Both the position numbers and the translations under genes were made by a program. The notes beneath the pieces are model-generated. The model made no database searches. It was not told the origin of the DNA and saw only the letters and a list, made by a program, of their open reading frames with translations. A DNA stretch of 7,428 nt, taken from the NCBI GenBank assembly GCA_934281515.1, contig CAKQXG010000101.1, positions 1 through 7,428 of the forward strand, read 5' to 3'. Source of the DNA: an uncultured Clostridia bacterium. Lineage in GTDB: Bacteria > Bacillota > Clostridia > Christensenellales > CAG-314. This document shows, piece after piece, positions 6,590 to 7,428 of the stretch (within the stretch, counting starts at the first letter, position 1; the number at the start of each line of letters is the position of its first letter).

Positions 6590-7132
6590 TTATTTATTTT
6601 TATTGTCCGATTCATTGTCGGGATTTTGATATGCGTGATCTTCTACATACGCCATCATACGGTTATACAACACAACATAAAAAAGTACTGCAAGTAAACC
6701 GCCAACTGCGCCCAAAATCAAAAACATATCATTGTCTCGCGTTTTTAACGTCAGCAATACCATAATACCAATCCACGCTACGACGCATAAAACAATCGTT
6801 GCAATATGTTCGCGCAACCACTTCTTCTTAAAAAACGTAATTTTCTCTTTCAGTGTAAAAGTGCTGTTGTTTAGCGCGGTAACGAGATTATCGTCGGCGA
6901 CTTTCTTAAATTCTTCCGCTCCAAGCCGTTCTCCGATTATAAGTTCGTTGATAGTTACACCGAATTCTTTTGACAGTAGCGACAGCATTTCAACATCGGG
7001 CATATAGTTACCGTTTTCCCAACGCGAAACGGTTTTGTTAGTTACGCCGAGTTTCTCTCCGAGTTGCCCCTGCGTCATGCCTTTTTCTTTCCGCAGGACT
7101 GCCATAAATTTTCCTATTTTTACTTGATCCAT
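6590..7132 (-). CDS. XRE-family transcriptional regulator with two membrane segments
   Basis: This 180-residue protein has an N-terminal Cro/C1-type helix-turn-helix domain (about 5-65). TQGQLGEKLGV (20-30) forms the first helix of the motif and TNKTVSRWENG (31-41) the recognition helix. A linker rich in Lys and Glu follows, then two hydrophobic segments (about 110-129 and 136-156) and a polar Asn/Asp/Lys tail. It is probably a DNA-binding protein held at the membrane, a known layout in Bacillota. The ATG at 7132 has GAGGTG six bases upstream. A longer frame to 7207 would run through the promoter and is rejected. Its own promoter and the downstream hairpins suggest a separate unit. It sits immediately upstream of malQ on the same strand, so control of the glycogen genes is possible but unproven. 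It is more AT-rich than the glycogen genes. Its target and ligand are unknown. Confidence 0.93.
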   Translation of the reverse strand: MDQVKIGKFMAVLRKEKGMTQGQLGEKLGVTNKTVSRWENGNYMPDVEMLSLLSKEFGVTINELIIGERLGAEEFKKVADDNLVTALNNSTFTLKEKITFFKKKWLREHIATIVLCVVAWIGIMVLLTLKTRDNDMFLILGAVGGLLAVLFYVVLYNRMMAYVEDHAYQNPDNESDNKNK

Positions 7133-7151
7133 TCGATTCACCTCGAAGAAA

Positions 7152-7160
7152 ATTATAGCA
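7152..7160 (-). promoter_or_regulatory. Extended -10 promoter of the XRE regulator gene
   Basis: The minus strand reads TGCTATAAT (7160-7152), a perfect TATAAT with the TGn extension. No good -35 is found at 16-18 bases; AAAGCA is the best and is poor. That is common for extended -10 promoters or those helped by an activator. Transcription would begin near 7145, almost at the GAGGTG ribosome site (7144-7139), so the leader would be only about a dozen bases. Confidence 0.65.
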
Positions 7161-7180
7161 TACTTTTCGTAAAATGCTTT

Positions 7181-7217
7181 CCCGTAAACAGCGAATGTAT
7201 TACCCACAAACAGCGAA
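7181..7217. repeat. Two 15-base direct repeats upstream of the XRE promoter
   Basis: On the plus strand CCCGTAAACAGCGAA (7181-7195) and CCCACAAACAGCGAA (7203-7217) match at 13 of 15 positions. They start 22 bases apart, about two turns of the DNA helix, so both face the same side. They cover roughly -36 to -72 relative to the predicted start, upstream of a promoter lacking a -35. This is the geometry of a tandem activator or autoregulator site. The regulator involved is unknown. Confidence 0.55.
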
Positions 7218-7268
7218 ACATATTCTTTTTGTTACCCTACGGCGTTATTTGTGCAAATCCACCAACGC

Positions 7269-7427
7269 TTAATCCAATACGACGCTCTTTTTCTTTCCGT
7301 TTTTCTTTCGGGGATACTCTCTTATACGGGTGACGAAATCGAGATTGATTATTTCTTTTTCGCCGGAATTTTTCTCAATAATCATAGCACCGTCGTCAAT
7401 TTCCTTTATTACGCCCTGTATGTTACT
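7269..7427 (-). CDS. C-terminal fragment of an unidentified protein (partial)
   Basis: The last 52 codons of a minus-strand gene enter from the right edge and end with TAA at 7269. Its start lies outside the window. The peptide begins SNIQGVIKEIDDG and has an alternating hydrophobic pattern suggesting a small beta-barrel edge (NIQGVIKEI, AMIIE, EIINLDFVTRI). It ends in a basic tail (YPRKKNGKKKSVV). The G-x-I-x-x-x-D-D-x-x-x-x-I pattern loosely recalls Sm/SH3-like barrels such as the RimP C-terminal domain, but the tail does not fit and I do not assign a family. The codon pattern and clean stop favour a real gene. The next gene starts 136 bases later with its own promoter. Confidence 0.6.
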   Translation of the reverse strand, partial: SNIQGVIKEIDDGAMIIEKNSGEKEIINLDFVTRIREYPRKKNGKKKSVVLD

Positions 7428-7428
7428 G

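Noticed and set aside
7239..7268. Dyad GCGTT...ATTTGCACAAAT-AACGC after the partial gene, as a terminator
   Set aside because: There is no U tract after it, the next minus-strand bases are CGTAGGGTAAC, and a five-base bulge weakens the stem.

Overview
The window reads as bacterial chromosome. The likely host is a Bacillota/Clostridia-type organism. This is an inference from strong GGAGG/GAGGTG ribosome binding sites, TGn-extended -10 promoters, the Clostridia-like GlgP N-terminus, and an XRE-type regulator with a membrane tail. No genus can be named from what is visible. Every gene I can support is on the minus strand, so the window is transcribed from high to low coordinates.

Layout in transcription order: (1) The last 52 codons of an unidentified gene enter from the right edge (7269-7427). 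(2) A 136-base intergenic region carries an extended -10 promoter and two 15-base direct repeats 22 bases apart. (3) A 180-residue XRE-family regulator with two C-terminal membrane segments follows (6590-7132). (4) A 581-base gene-less region (6009-6589) holds a modest hairpin, a strong 15-bp hairpin with a U6 tail, an alternating GTCAAA/TTTGAC motif cluster, an extended -10 promoter, and a roughly 150-nt structured leader. (5) The glycogen/maltodextrin genes malQ (4548-6008), glgB (2566-4413) and glgP (78-2489) run head to tail, with gaps of 152 or fewer bases. (6) The left 77 bases hold no gene I can support, only a small GC-rich hairpin that may end the operon.

How the genes work together: GlgP releases glucose-1-phosphate from alpha-1,4 chain ends. 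GlgB makes alpha-1,6 branches. MalQ disproportionates the short malto-oligosaccharides left when phosphorolysis stalls. All three keep their signature catalytic residues and have normal lengths, so they look functional. The synthesis genes glgC and glgA and a dedicated debranching enzyme are not in the window. They could lie beyond glgP or elsewhere.

The enzymes themselves are ordinary. The parts that deserve a second look are the control regions: the motif cluster and structured leader before malQ, the paired repeats before the regulator gene, and the long hairpin between them. I did not find evidence for a new defence system, CRISPR array, mobile element or RNA gene of a known class. The glycogen genes look clearly more GC-rich than the regulator gene and the intergenic DNA around it.
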